Shown: in pieces, positions 43,754 to 53,954 of the stretch | Position numbering within the stretch: the stretch's first letter is position 1 | Layout: each line of letters begins with the position of its first letter | The notes under the pieces: generated by a model | Told to the model about the DNA's origin: nothing | What the model saw: only the letters and a program-made list of their open reading frames with translations | Database searches by the model: none | Translations under genes and position numbers: made by a program | Assembly: GCA_023627715.1 (NCBI GenBank) | Contig: JAMAHW010000007.1 | Location: 124,001 to 188,000, forward strand | Direction of reading: 5' to 3' | Source: Periconia sp. R9002 | Lineage: Eukaryota; Ascomycota; Dothideomycetes; Pleosporales; Periconiaceae | Length of the DNA stretch: 64,000 bases

Positions 43754-44198
43754 ATGCCTCCTTCCCCCGCGAACCTGACAAAAACTCTACTCGATTTTAC
43801 GGCTTCGCCTCCCGCCGAACTCAGCAATGAAGAAAGAGAGGCACTCCTATCCGCTTGCGAGAAAGCGAAATTCGCTTTGGAAAATCCGCTCGAGACGACG
43901 GTTCGCTTCATGTTTGGGGTAAGGGTGCAACTTATGGCTCAAGTGTCTTTGATGAGTTGACATTTGCATTCTCAAATACTGTGCCCCCATTGTGCTAAGG
44001 TGTTGATATGTTCAGGCCTACCATAGTGTTGCTCTCTGTCTCGGCGTCAACATGAAACTTCTCGATCTCGGTCTGGAGGCCCGCGGTACTGTTACTGCGG
44101 AGAGACTGGCGGGTGGCTCGGGGGCTGATGCTGTGCTCGTTGGTGGGTATTTGAAAACCAAAGAAAAAAAATCATGTTGGTATTCTACAACCGACTGA
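43754..44198 (+). pseudogene. Truncated O-methyltransferase N-terminus
   Basis: Exons 43754-43918 and 44016-44198 join in phase 0 (GTAAGG donor, TTCAG acceptor). They encode 115 residues: MPPSPANLTKTLLDFTASPP, NPLETTVRFMFGAYHSVALC, LGVNMKLLDLGLEARGTVT and LAGGSGADAVLVGGYLK. This is the N-terminal dimerisation part of fungal plant-type O-methyltransferases (AYHSVALRLGVD, VTAExLA, GADPxLVxRxL). After GADAVLVGG the sequence departs into KTKEKKSCWYSTTD and stops. The SAM-binding Rossmann domain (about 250 residues) is absent downstream. It is a truncated gene, possibly still transcribed, with no expected methyltransferase activity. Confidence 0.65.
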
Positions 44199-44938
44199 GA
44201 CTGACCGTGCAACTCCAAGTACGCATCATGAGAATTCTAGTGACGATGGTGACCATTTTCGAAAACAACACCAAACCCAGACACCATTCTGCAGTATCCC
44301 TCTCCCCCTCTAGCTGTAGTGCCACATTACGTGTAGTGGTCATAAGCAATGTCCTGATAATCACACAGCCCAATGCTCAACCCTGACGCACACAAGCTCG
44401 TCCGACGGCCATGCTATGGAACAAGCATACACCTAAGGTATCAACAAACAGCTGTAGCGTGTACTTAATATCGTCGTCAAATTGATATCAGAATTTCCAA
44501 CGAAGGATATAGTCTAGTTTGTGACTAAAATAGTTGGCATGGAGAAGAAGCACAAGGCACACACACTATACCTCCCCTACTCCAAACGCAGTAAACAACC
44601 GCGGAAAACAAGAAAACGCGTGACTTGGTGAAACAAAACCTCGACTATTGTAATAAAGCAAATACCATACATTCACTTCTTTGACCGTTGCTATTAGAAA
44701 AAAAACTCCAACATCATCCAGTCCCGTGGCATCCGCTGACCAGGAGCCTCATAGCTATCCAAGATCCGACCAAACTCCAGCAGCGCAGATGACCATATCC
44801 AAAGCCGATACTCTACAAAGTGCAACCCTTTTCCATACTGCCTAGACGAACGAAACATAAGCGTTGTAAGCGGGGAGAAGAATGTGACGATGAGTTGAAT
44901 TTTAGATTCTCAACCCTCCTAACGCATCTCCACGAGGT
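44199..44938. other. Intergenic, no gene recognised
   Basis: The missing catalytic domain of the methyltransferase is not found here on either strand. Short AT-rich frames only. Confidence 0.45.
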
Positions 44939-45879
44939 TCAATACCTCTTGCAAATGACTGCACTCGTGTCAGCACACCTAATCAGGTCGAACTTCCAAA
45001 AATATAGCCCCAAAAACAAAAGAACCACTGCAAGAAAAAGATGGACTTACGACAAGGACAGCAAGTAAACGCCAAACAAGGCCCACACTGCAACCAAAGC
45101 TTGAAACAGCCCTGATCAGTGCAGCACCCCTCACGCTCCGTCCGACACGGCACGCACGTCGCGTATCCGAAGCACGTCTTGAAGACGCCGACGACGGGGG
45201 CCATGCAGGCCTCCATACAGCTTTTCGATTCCTGCTGATCGTCATCGTCGTCTTTATTTCTCTCTTCCTCCTTGATTTCGAGGGCTGGTTTCTCCTTGGC
45301 AGCGGGAGTGTTGATGGGTTGGGCTTCGTATTTCATCTCCTGTTTGATTCTGTTCGGGCCGGTGGGAGGAGTGGCGGTAGCGATAGTGGTGGGAGGGACA
45401 TTTGAAGAAGAAGCTGCGGGCGTGGATTCGTCTTTTGTGGTCGCTGCTGGGGTAGGGGTGCTGGGGTCATTGTTGATTCTAACAGGTTGCTTGCCGGCAG
45501 CACGCGTTGAGGGTGATGAGGGCGAGTCCGTGGAGGGACTGCGTGCTGGGTCGACGGAGGCAGACATGCTGGCGGCCGCTTCGTTAAGGGCCTTTTCAAG
45601 CTCCGGGTCCATTGATAGCGGCTGTTGGTTTTGAATCTGCTGATGGTGATGATGGTTTTGAATCTGCTGATGGTGATGATGGTTTTGAATCTGCTGATGG
45701 TGATGATGGTTGGTAGATATGGCGGATGGAGTGGATGTGAGGAGGGGGTTGGATGTGGATGTGAGGAGGGGGTTGGATGCGGATGCGGAAGCGGACATGG
45801 GCGTGATCTCTTCCTCAACGATGGGGGCGAAGCTGGTGGAATGTCTGATGGCGCCGTTGTGATACTGCCGAGACGTCAT
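44939..45879 (-). CDS. Low-complexity protein with Cys-rich C-terminus
   Basis: Preferred model: exons 45879-45051 and 44958-44939, giving 282 residues. The intron has a perfect GTAAGT donor, a GCTGAC branch site and a TGCAG acceptor. Unspliced, the frame would run on to 44983 with a different tail. The start is the ATG of MTSRQYHNGA; the frame is open farther upstream but without an ATG. The first 180 residues are Ser/Pro/Thr-rich with three HHHHQQIQN repeats. The C-terminal part has about 15 Cys: SCMEACMAPVVGVFKTCFGY, CVPCRTEREGCC, CFKLWLQCGPCLAFTCCPC, ending LICKRY. Cys-rich hydrophobic tails of this kind may be palmitoylated or insert into membranes (inference). Family not recognised. Confidence 0.6.
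45627..45707. repeat. Three exact 27-bp tandem repeats
   Basis: Copies at 45627-45653, 45654-45680 and 45681-45707 are identical by eye and begin GGTTTTGAATCTGCTGATGG. On the minus strand each encodes HHHHQQIQN in the neighbouring gene. Adjacent 24-bp copies at about 45728-45778 encode NPLLTSTS. Copy number is likely to vary between strains. Confidence 0.9.
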
Positions 45880-46352
45880 GTTAATCTTCTCCCCAGATTC
45901 TTTTTGCGCAGTACGTGTGGTGAGATTGTAGGTTGGGGAGGATGGTGGGGTGCTTTGGAAAGGGGAAAAGTAGGGACCTCTATGGCGAGTGAGTGAGCTA
46001 GAAGGAAGATGGCGGGCCAAAGCTGTTGAAATAATTGAAGCGCCATGAGATCGATAAAATGATGGTTCGCGTTGTAGTAATGGGTGAACGGGGGTTGGGT
46101 GATTGGTGTGGTGGGCTCTAGATGTCGTTACATGTCTCGAGAACTTGGTAGTCGGGTCGCGAGGAAGGAGTGATGAAGTCGATGTTGCTCAACCAAGTGG
46201 AGGTCCTGACCTCATGAGCCATACATAGGTAGAGTCCCCGTCATTCTTCTTTGCTTTCCGTCGCTTTCTTTCGAGTAGTTGTCTGGTCCCTCATGACCCA
46301 CGTAATTCACGCCGTGAGGTTCGCCAAATTTTGGAAATACGCGTTGGGATTC

Positions 46353-46550
46353 TCAACAACTTCCACCGCAGCACGCTGCAAAGCCCGCCACAATGCCCGC
46401 TATGCACGATGCGAAGACATCGGCGGTCCACGGTCCGCTGTTGCTACAAGCTCGCGAGAAGCATCCTTGGCAGCCCTCGTCGCGGCTTTGATTTACAGTG
46501 AAATCTTCGGGCGTGATACCACCAACGGGAGCGTATGACATTTCCGGCAT
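46353..46550 (-). CDS. Small Cys-rich protein
   Basis: A 65-residue frame starting at MPEMSYAPVGGITPEDF and ending in DVFASCIAGIVAGFAACC plus GGSC. Seven Cys occur, four of them in the hydrophobic C-terminal 20 residues. This resembles short Cys-rich membrane-module (CYSTM-like) proteins in layout, though the family match is uncertain. It lies 470 bases upstream of, and on the same strand as, another protein with a Cys-rich hydrophobic tail. The short length leaves real doubt that it is a gene. Confidence 0.4.
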   Translation of the reverse strand: MPEMSYAPVGGITPEDFTVNQSRDEGCQGCFSRACSNSGPWTADVFASCIAGIVAGFAACCGGSC

Positions 46551-47417
46551 CGTGAGGATATTTTCTTTGTTTTTTTTCAAACCAATTTTTTTTTTTTTTG
46601 GTTTTGTATTATTGAGATGCTTTTAGTAACGGCGTGTGATGTAAGAGGAAAGTTGGCGCAAAGGCAATCACAAGGCGACGATAATCTCGAGTGTAAGACG
46701 TGCAAATCAGATTATCAAATGAAGGGGTGCACGGCTTTAATAGGATTGAGCCTGCACAGTGACTAGCCAAATATCCTCAATTATTTGCAGGGGCGGAGTT
46801 TGCCTGACGCCATCCCCTAGGAGCACCATTCACGCAGAACTTGACCAATTGAATACAATCGGCTGTTATACCACCGCGCATCAAATTACCCGGCGATGTC
46901 ACTTGTACAAGCCACGTTCTCACCAATTATCAGCCAGTTTAGGTGAGAAGAATGAGAAGAATCAGATCCATGACCACGGAGTTGTCGATTTTAGCTGTGC
47001 CGCGGTATAAGCCTCGCACACTAAGCTTTGGGTGTCGCGAACGAGCCGTCCGCTGCGCTGCGCTGCACTGCGCTACGTTGTCGGACTTCACAGGCGCCGA
47101 ATGTCACACCGCTGAGATGGATGCTGATCGAGGGATGATTGTGCATTTACCTATTGAACTAGGTCATGCGGGAATGCTTTCTATGTAGAAATTCAAAACG
47201 GGGTATCGTATACAAGTCGCTCGAGCCATGCCTTTCAGAGGCTCAAAAATAAACATGCAAATGCAAAACTGAAAAGTAAGCAAACACCAACTACGGAATC
47301 AATTCTTCGTCGGGTATATGTGCAATGCATGCAAAAATGGAAAACCATGAAGGCCAGCTTGGATGCTGCACCATGAAAAGCAACCAATCAAAGTTCGAAT
47401 AATAAAAGGAGATATTA
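46551..47417. other. Intergenic, no gene recognised
   Basis: Contains poly-T (46586-46600) and a GCTGC/CTGCG-rich patch near 47050. No coding signal. Confidence 0.4.
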
Positions 47418-50400
47418 CTAGACCCGAATTACCACGTTGGCACCTATGCCTCTTGCCTCCCGAATGCAACAGGCTAAGCACGTGCGTTCCACACGTCCGA
47501 TGATGGCGTGGTGGCCCTTCTCCGCGCACCACGCTCTCGCAAGCAACTCCAAATCTGTCGACGAGCGCGCATCAAGCACCAAGACAGTTTTGCTATTGTC
47601 CTGCAAGACCTCTTCTGAGTATTCCTTATTGGGGGAGTTGATGACCGAAGGGGTCGATAGAGGATTGTCTTGTTTCGTGAATGGCAGCGTGAAGTTCGCA
47701 TCCATGACATCTGTAACCGGTATTGATTTGAACTTGTACGACCCATGGAGAGGGTGTGCATTCATAGGTTCATGTTTCTGCGTCAATGTGGAGCTGGCTT
47801 CCTCCCCGTCTAGTGCGTTAGAATACCTTCGAGTTGGCAATATACCAGGAGAGTCAGGCGGATGGGAAAGTAGAGGCTCGAATCCATGTGAATTGCGACG
47901 GCTGAGATGCCGCGAGGATTGATTGCTTCCGGTACGAGCACTAGGGTTACTATGCTTTGAGGATGATCGAGAGAGAGGTAATGTCTGCGATCGCTTGAAA
48001 ACATGCGGTGTGCTCGGCGTTGGCGAGGATGCTGGAGGCGTGCACGGCCATGAGGTTATGAAGTGTACGTCGTGCGTCAAGCTAAGAGAGAAGCTACTGG
48101 TGCGTCCTACTGTATTGAAGGTAACGGACGCAATGTAGGTTTCTCCCTCGGTGGACGGTTTTGAGAAAGTATCGCTATCAGTAAAATCCATATTTATCAG
48201 GGTGAGGTTCCACTTCAACAGTTCGATAGAGGGTATTGGTGGAGACGCAGTATCCCGTGGCAGCGTAAGATCAGTTGGTTTGATAGAGACATCGGCACCC
48301 TCTGGAACAAGACGAGAATCCTGCATGACTCGATCCTCTTTTTCGGCAATGCGAGAAGGTTGTTCGAAAACAGCCCGTTCGCAATTAACCGCATACCAGC
48401 CATCTGGCAGATCTTCTGGGACTTTGGGAATGCAAACCCAACCCATGCACTCGACGGCATTTCCGATGCAGCCAAACACACGTGCCACGATAGCTGTCTT
48501 GCTCCACCATGTGCGTCCAGAATAGACAAAGCCACCGTAAAGATTGGCACTATCTCCCAGTGCAGTAACGGCAAGTTTATCATTTTCGAGCAGAGTAGAT
48601 ATCAAGAAATGGGAGATGGCTTCACCAGGGAGCACCAAGCCGGTTAGAAACGAACGGCTGAGCCAGCCACCGACGTTGAGCGCGTTCTCAGGCCCATCGG
48701 CTTGTGCCAAAAGTGTGGATGAGAGGGGCACCTGCAGTGATTGGGAGTTGGCTCGATTCAAGGCAGGCCTTGCCAGGTTTCCAAAGTAGCTATCGAGCAT
48801 TTCGTTGGAGCGTGGTGATTGAAGTGGTGTTGCGTACACACTGACTGAGGATGGCGTGCTGGTATCAATGAACCTTCCATAGGGCGAAGTAGCATGATCA
48901 TGCTCTTCGCTGGGCTCAGGAACGCGTAGTTTTTGTGCCAAGTCCGTAAGCACACGGTCCATATTCGGCCACTGTATCGTTTGTGCAAACTGCAGCAACC
49001 CAGATAGTTGCCGTGCTTGATGTTGAGGAAGTAGAACAATGTCGTCCTTTTCTTCCGCCTGTGTTGCTGGACCAGTGCTAAGCATGGACATGAAACCGCG
49101 AGGATTACCAAGGGGTGTTGGGGTTTCTCTATCGCTCTCCTTGACAACCAATATGTTCTCCAAAAACCTTCGAGCTAGAACTAGATCCCAATCTATTTTC
49201 TTCGTCTTGAGCTTAAGAAATCCTTGGAAATCTTCTGCGCTAACGTGGATCTGGCCTTTGATATCGTCTACGTCCAAACTCGTAACCGCGTCAAGACGTA
49301 GTAGAAGTTCACAGGCCAGTGTTATCTGTAACAGCAACTTCTCACGATCGGTCCAGAGCTGCTGAGAAGCTTGTTCGGCCTCGGATTGGGCATCACTCCA
49401 CAATATTTGGCCTAGTCGAATTCGCCATTCGACAAGGCTGAAATCGTACCAAACTCCCTTCAGAGCCAAAATCTTGAGCAGGGTATCAATCTGCACCTTC
49501 ATGCCTGTGGGATCATCTGTGGTTCCGTCGTAGCCCGGGGGTGCCAGAAACTTGCCGAACAGGTTGGCGTATAAATCTCCAGAAGACTGGTTGTTTAGGA
49601 TCGTCATCCTTTCAGGGCTGTCATGAAAGAGCTCGAATAGGTCTCCAAATTCTATCAATCTATCGTGGACGAGACTCTTGTCCACACTCCGAATTCCCAA
49701 TCTTTCTGGTTTTGTCTGCATCATCTCCTTGTTCCGCATTGCCTCCAAATATTCATTGCTGGTCTGGGATTGTTGGAGGTCAGTGACAAGATTGTCGGCG
49801 TGAGGTAGTTCCAAGAAATGAGCGAAACCTATAGTCCCGCATTCCAATCCCTGGGAGCTGAGCATGGTCGGTACTTCCAGCACGTCAATATCGTATCCTT
49901 GGTAGAGTTTGTCCTGGTCGGTGGCTTGCCGTAAGACAGGCAAATGCCGGTGTAGAGTGGAAGCAGAGAAGGCAGGATGAGCCAGCTGAACGGAATCTGA
50001 GACATCCCTTATGAGCAGATCCTCATCCCAAGGATATGAGGCCGTAGGTGTGGAACGGCCATTTACACGGTTAAGGGAGAAATGAGGTGCCCCCGCAAAC
50101 AAGGTACGTATATGTTCCTCACTGAGAGGCTCTGCTCTCGGTTCTGCCTTGGGTTCCTCCAGTTGTTCGCCGGGTGGCTTTTGTTGGGGCTCCTGGGGTG
50201 GAGTGGGCTGCGACGTCTCCTCGACCTTGTCGCCCACGGAAGGGCGTACGCCGACAGAGCCATCAGGCTTGGCAGGTCGCGAGGAGCCGGCGATTTTGGA
50301 GTCGCGAGGAGGTTCCTGGGGTTGCTCCTTCTTTACGGGGACAGGTATCTTGGAAACGAAGGGAGCCATTAGCGTGTGTGGAGAGGTTGCGGTGAGTGGA

Positions 50401-50636
50401 CGTGGAGAGACGGCTGGACGTACAGGTTCGGGGGTCAGACGGTTTTGTTTTTCTGCTGGCGTGCTTTGCTTCCTTTGCCTTCTCTGCTTGAAGAAGTCGG
50501 CGAGCCGCTGCCGCTTGCTCTTCTTCCCGTCGCCATTGCCGTCGTTGGCGTTTGTGTTTGCATTTGCGTTTGTCTTGCCTTGGGCAGCCGTGCTATCGCC
50601 TACAGGTACCGCCTTAAGCCGTTTTCGTAGCGGCAT
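47418..50636 (-). CDS. Large conserved fungal protein of unknown function
   Basis: A single exon of 1072 residues starting at MPLRKRLKAVPVGD (50636); the frame opens three codons earlier without an ATG. The first 170 residues are low-complexity: Asn/Ala repeats, a basic KKSKRQRLADFFKQRRQRKQ (a likely nuclear signal), then Pro/Glu-rich. A conserved core follows: ASYPWDEDLLIRDVSDSVQ, LYQGYDIDVLEVPTMLSSQG, VWYDFSLVEWRIRLGQILW. Later parts include GGWLSRSFLTGLVLPGEAIS and GRTWWSKTAIVARVFGCIGN, CMGWVCIPKVPEDLPDGWY, and a Ser-rich segment. The C-terminus is VLVLDARSSTDLELLARAWC to ACCIREARGIGANVVIRV. It looks like a protein family widespread in Pezizomycotina without known role; I recognise no catalytic motif. 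Confidence 0.85.
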   Translation of the reverse strand: MPLRKRLKAVPVGDSTAAQGKTNANANTNANDGNGDGKKSKRQRLADFFKQRRQRKQSTPAEKQNRLTPEPVRPAVSPRPLTATSPHTLMAPFVSKIPVPVKKEQPQEPPRDSKIAGSSRPAKPDGSVGVRPSVGDKVEETSQPTPPQEPQQKPPGEQLEEPKAEPRAEPLSEEHIRTLFAGAPHFSLNRVNGRSTPTASYPWDEDLLIRDVSDSVQLAHPAFSASTLHRHLPVLRQATDQDKLYQGYDIDVLEVPTMLSSQGLECGTIGFAHFLELPHADNLVTDLQQSQTSNEYLEAMRNKEMMQTKPERLGIRSVDKSLVHDRLIEFGDLFELFHDSPERMTILNNQSSGDLYANLFGKFLAPPGYDGTTDDPTGMKVQIDTLLKILALKGVWYDFSLVEWRIRLGQILWSDAQSEAEQASQQLWTDREKLLLQITLACELLLRLDAVTSLDVDDIKGQIHVSAEDFQGFLKLKTKKIDWDLVLARRFLENILVVKESDRETPTPLGNPRGFMSMLSTGPATQAEEKDDIVLLPQHQARQLSGLLQFAQTIQWPNMDRVLTDLAQKLRVPEPSEEHDHATSPYGRFIDTSTPSSVSVYATPLQSPRSNEMLDSYFGNLARPALNRANSQSLQVPLSSTLLAQADGPENALNVGGWLSRSFLTGLVLPGEAISHFLISTLLENDKLAVTALGDSANLYGGFVYSGRTWWSKTAIVARVFGCIGNAVECMGWVCIPKVPEDLPDGWYAVNCERAVFEQPSRIAEKEDRVMQDSRLVPEGADVSIKPTDLTLPRDTASPPIPSIELLKWNLTLINMDFTDSDTFSKPSTEGETYIASVTFNTVGRTSSFSLSLTHDVHFITSWPCTPPASSPTPSTPHVFKRSQTLPLSRSSSKHSNPSARTGSNQSSRHLSRRNSHGFEPLLSHPPDSPGILPTRRYSNALDGEEASSTLTQKHEPMNAHPLHGSYKFKSIPVTDVMDANFTLPFTKQDNPLSTPSVINSPNKEYSEEVLQDNSKTVLVLDARSSTDLELLARAWCAEKGHHAIIGRVERTCLACCIREARGIGANVVIRV

Positions 50637-51673
50637 GGTGCTCACGGAGAGCTAGCTGCGTGCAGGAAGCGGGGGTGGATGTAGAAGTGAGGTCGGCGGC
50701 GAAGAGGGGAGGGAAGGGCAAAAAGCTGCACAAGACAGGCAAGACAGGGAGGCATTGGTGGTATAAAAGCTGAGGCAGGATGATGGTGGAAATAAAATGG
50801 CACCAAGCCGTATTATGACATGATGGAAAGGAACAGGCCACCAGTTATGCCCTGGCATGGGCATGGACAGGGCGACGCGATTCCCAGCGATGTTTGGCAA
50901 CACTTGGACAGTTAGTGTTGATTGATGCAGCGCGCGATGTCGAGTAAAGGTTCCCTGGCCGGCCTGTCCCGCATCACGTCCCACCTACCTAGCCCCGACC
51001 GCGGCCTATCGCTGATCTCCACGCCCCCATGACCATTCAACGACGCCCTATCGATGGCCATCCCATGCAATGCAGTGCCCTGCCCCTCTCTCCCCCCGAC
51101 TCTGTCTCCCCCTTTTGCCTGCCGTCTAGTGGGTTATGCAGTGTGCTCACCAATGTACTGTACGCGGACGCTTCGGCTGAAACACGCCCTCTGCCTTGGT
51201 TTTCTGTACAGTTCAGTTTTGTCTTGTCTTGTGCACTGAACTGAGCAAGCCTGTTCGCCCATGATAAACGAGATGAGCCGTAATCTCAACTGGACAGACG
51301 GACCACGTGCTGACTAACTACGGAAACCTTTCCCGATTCGAACTTAGCTCATCCCTTGCTCAGCCCTAACCAAGACCTCATCTCACCACTCCATCTCACG
51401 ACAAACAGCACAGCGCAGAATTCCAGTAATGGATCAAGTGGCATTGAAGAAATTATCTACAAGAAATTACGCTATATCTTTCTTTTTCCAAAGATCGTTA
51501 GGGAAAGGGTATACCGTTCGCGCCGGGGAAATGCTACCAGAAACCAACCGCCACACAACCAAGCAAGCATCGCTGCTTGATGAACCTTTATGCTCTGATA
51601 AATGAAACGCCAAAATGAATGCTCCAGCCCATGTCTATATCCATCAATCATTAATCCGCAAAATCGAAACCTT
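50637..51673. other. Intergenic, promoter region and 3' flank
   Basis: Pyrimidine-rich segments occur on the strand of the large gene. No gene or RNA recognised. Confidence 0.45.
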
Positions 51674-53954
51674 TCAAACAACATAGGTTCGATCCATCTC
51701 CACCTCAGTGTACGCCGTCTTCCTCTTGCTCTCCTTAGGCTTCATGAAGAAGCTGAGAATCATTGCTAGCGCCGAAATTCCGGCAAGCACCATCCAGAGA
51801 GTCCTCAGCGCGTTGACATAGATGTCCATAGCCTGCTGCTTTGCCGACCCTTGTCCTCCTTTCGAAATCTGAATCTTTGCTACCGTATTAACGGAGTCGT
51901 TTGTGTATCGCACAGCAAAATCCGTGAACGTCGGGTTGGCTTTCAACTTCCTCAACAACTCATTCTCGAAAACACACAGCCCCATGGCCACACCGAAGCA
52001 CTTTCCCAGGAAATGGAAAAAGCTGTAGTTGGTAATCGCTCGCCTCGTCCTGAACTCGTCTTGTGCGGCAATTAGTTCAGACGCCGTGTGGAGACTTGGA
52101 TACAACAGGCCTAATCCACAACCCGTGATCATTGCGATGCAGACCCAGCCTGCGTTGGCGATTGTTCGAGAGAACAGGACCGTCAGTGAGATGCCGAGCA
52201 CAGTGAGAGCCCAGCCTGCCCAGATGGCTGGCAACCACAGGTTCCATCTGCTGACAATCATGAATGTTGCCAGCACACAGATGACAAAGGGGAGCGTCCA
52301 GGGGAGCCAGCGTATGCCAACTGGCAACGATGCAAGCTCCAGCTTCGCAACTGTGAAAAAGAAAGGCTACGCGGAAATCAGCCTGCATTCTTCACAAAAC
52401 CAATCAGACTGCACGTACCATGAAATACAGCAAAGCACCTATGATAATGCCTTGAAACATTGTCCCAGCAAATGCCCCGATAATGGTCCGGTCCATGAAT
52501 CCCTCCATGCTGATGACCGGCGTGAACGGTGAGAACCATACCCAGATACCGTAGACTACGAGGCCTACTATGCCAAATTGGAGCGGCAAGAGAGTGCTTG
52601 TGTGGCTCCACGAATAAAGAGAACCCCCCTGCTTTGTTTAGCAAGCTAGTACAAGATGAACAAATCATGAACAACTTACCCAGCTGATACCCAAGAGAAG
52701 GGCTGTCATCGAGGCGCCCAACAAAATGAATCCGAACCAGTCGAATTTTCTAAGTTTAGGTCCGATAGATCCTGAGGTAGGCCCCCTCAGATTTGCGCAA
52801 GCAATCAACACAATAGTGGCCGTAGCGCAGAAGGGTAGGTTAACCCAGAAGATCCAACGCCAATGGTTGTTTCTTGACAAAGTCTCCCCGATGGCTGGAC
52901 CTGTCACAGCACCCAAAGCCCATCTATTGTCACGTTAGCCTTAGTCGCAGCCATGTCGGACAAGAACTTACACAGCGCCGAGAGCAGTGTTCAAACGACG
53001 TTTATCCAGTGGAGAGACTAGATCAGAAGCGATCAGATCTGATAGAGAGTATACGCCACCAGCTCCGATACCTTGAACCAGACGACCAAATTGCATGACC
53101 TCCATGGTCCCAGAAATTGCCGAAATCAACGATCCCGCAGAAAACAATAAAAGACCAGATATGAGTATCGGTTTCCTTCCAAAAATGTCGGAGAAGGCCG
53201 AAAACAAAGGGAGGAACACAGTCGCCGCCACAAGAAATGTCAACCCGACCCAGTACGTTTGGACAGCCGATCCATGAAGTGCAAAAGATATTGCCTGAAT
53301 GGTCATTAGATGCTGGAACTATTGGGATACATTGAAGGCCAAACTTACTGGCAAGGCGATCGTGATGACTACAATATCCCAAGCGAGGACAATGTTGATA
53401 AGCAATAAGCAGATGGCGACGACGTAGAATCTCCAGTCAAGTCCTCTATCCCACCCACTCTGCAAATCGACGGGACTCTTTGCAAAGTCAGTGCTATGGG
53501 TTTTTGTGCTGGCGGTTTTTGTGCTAGCTCGTTTGGAGAAGCTCGATGCCCTGCTTCTCTTCCCGCTCTTTCTATCACTTTTTGCATCCTGATCGTCTTT
53601 TCCATTGGCAGTGGTGACACTCTGTAAATTGCTTCTGGCAGATTTGGGTGGTTCCTTATTTTCCTGGATGGTGGGGCTTCTGGTGCTTTCTCGCAGAGAG
53701 CGGGACTCGGCGTCCAGGGCATCGAAGGCGAAACGGTCGGGTACTCTAGTCTTCCTAGGTCCCTCGAGGAATTGCGAGAACCGTTCAGGTTCGCTTGTAG
53801 GGGGAATAGCAAATTGCAGATGTGCTTGTTGGCGTTCATTAAGATTGTTGATAAACTGAGCTGCACCCGGCGGTTCGGGGGATCGTGGGGGGGTTGCGTG
53901 ATGTACGGCGGCGGGTTTTTTGGTAAAGAGCGTGGTGCTGTCGAATCCCGTCAT
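51674..53954 (-). CDS. MFS transporter, DHA2/TRI12-like
   Basis: Model: exons 53954-53349, 53294-52972, 52923-52680, 52628-52419 and 52366-51674, giving 691 residues. About 175 residues of Ser/Lys/Arg-rich cytosolic leader (RASSFSKRASTKTASTKTHS) precede the first membrane helix, FYVVAICLLLINIVLAWDIV. The MFS motif A is FSDIFGRKPILISGLLLFSA. QFGRLVQGIGAGGVYSLSDL and the antiporter motif ALGAVTGPAIGE (motif C, spanning an intron) follow. The predicted helix count is close to fourteen, as in DHA2 drug:H+ antiporters. The C-terminal tail is MKPKESKRKTAYTEVEMDRT. It probably exports small hydrophobic compounds or iron chelators at the plasma membrane. The substrate is unknown and no biosynthetic genes are adjacent. 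Confidence 0.92.
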
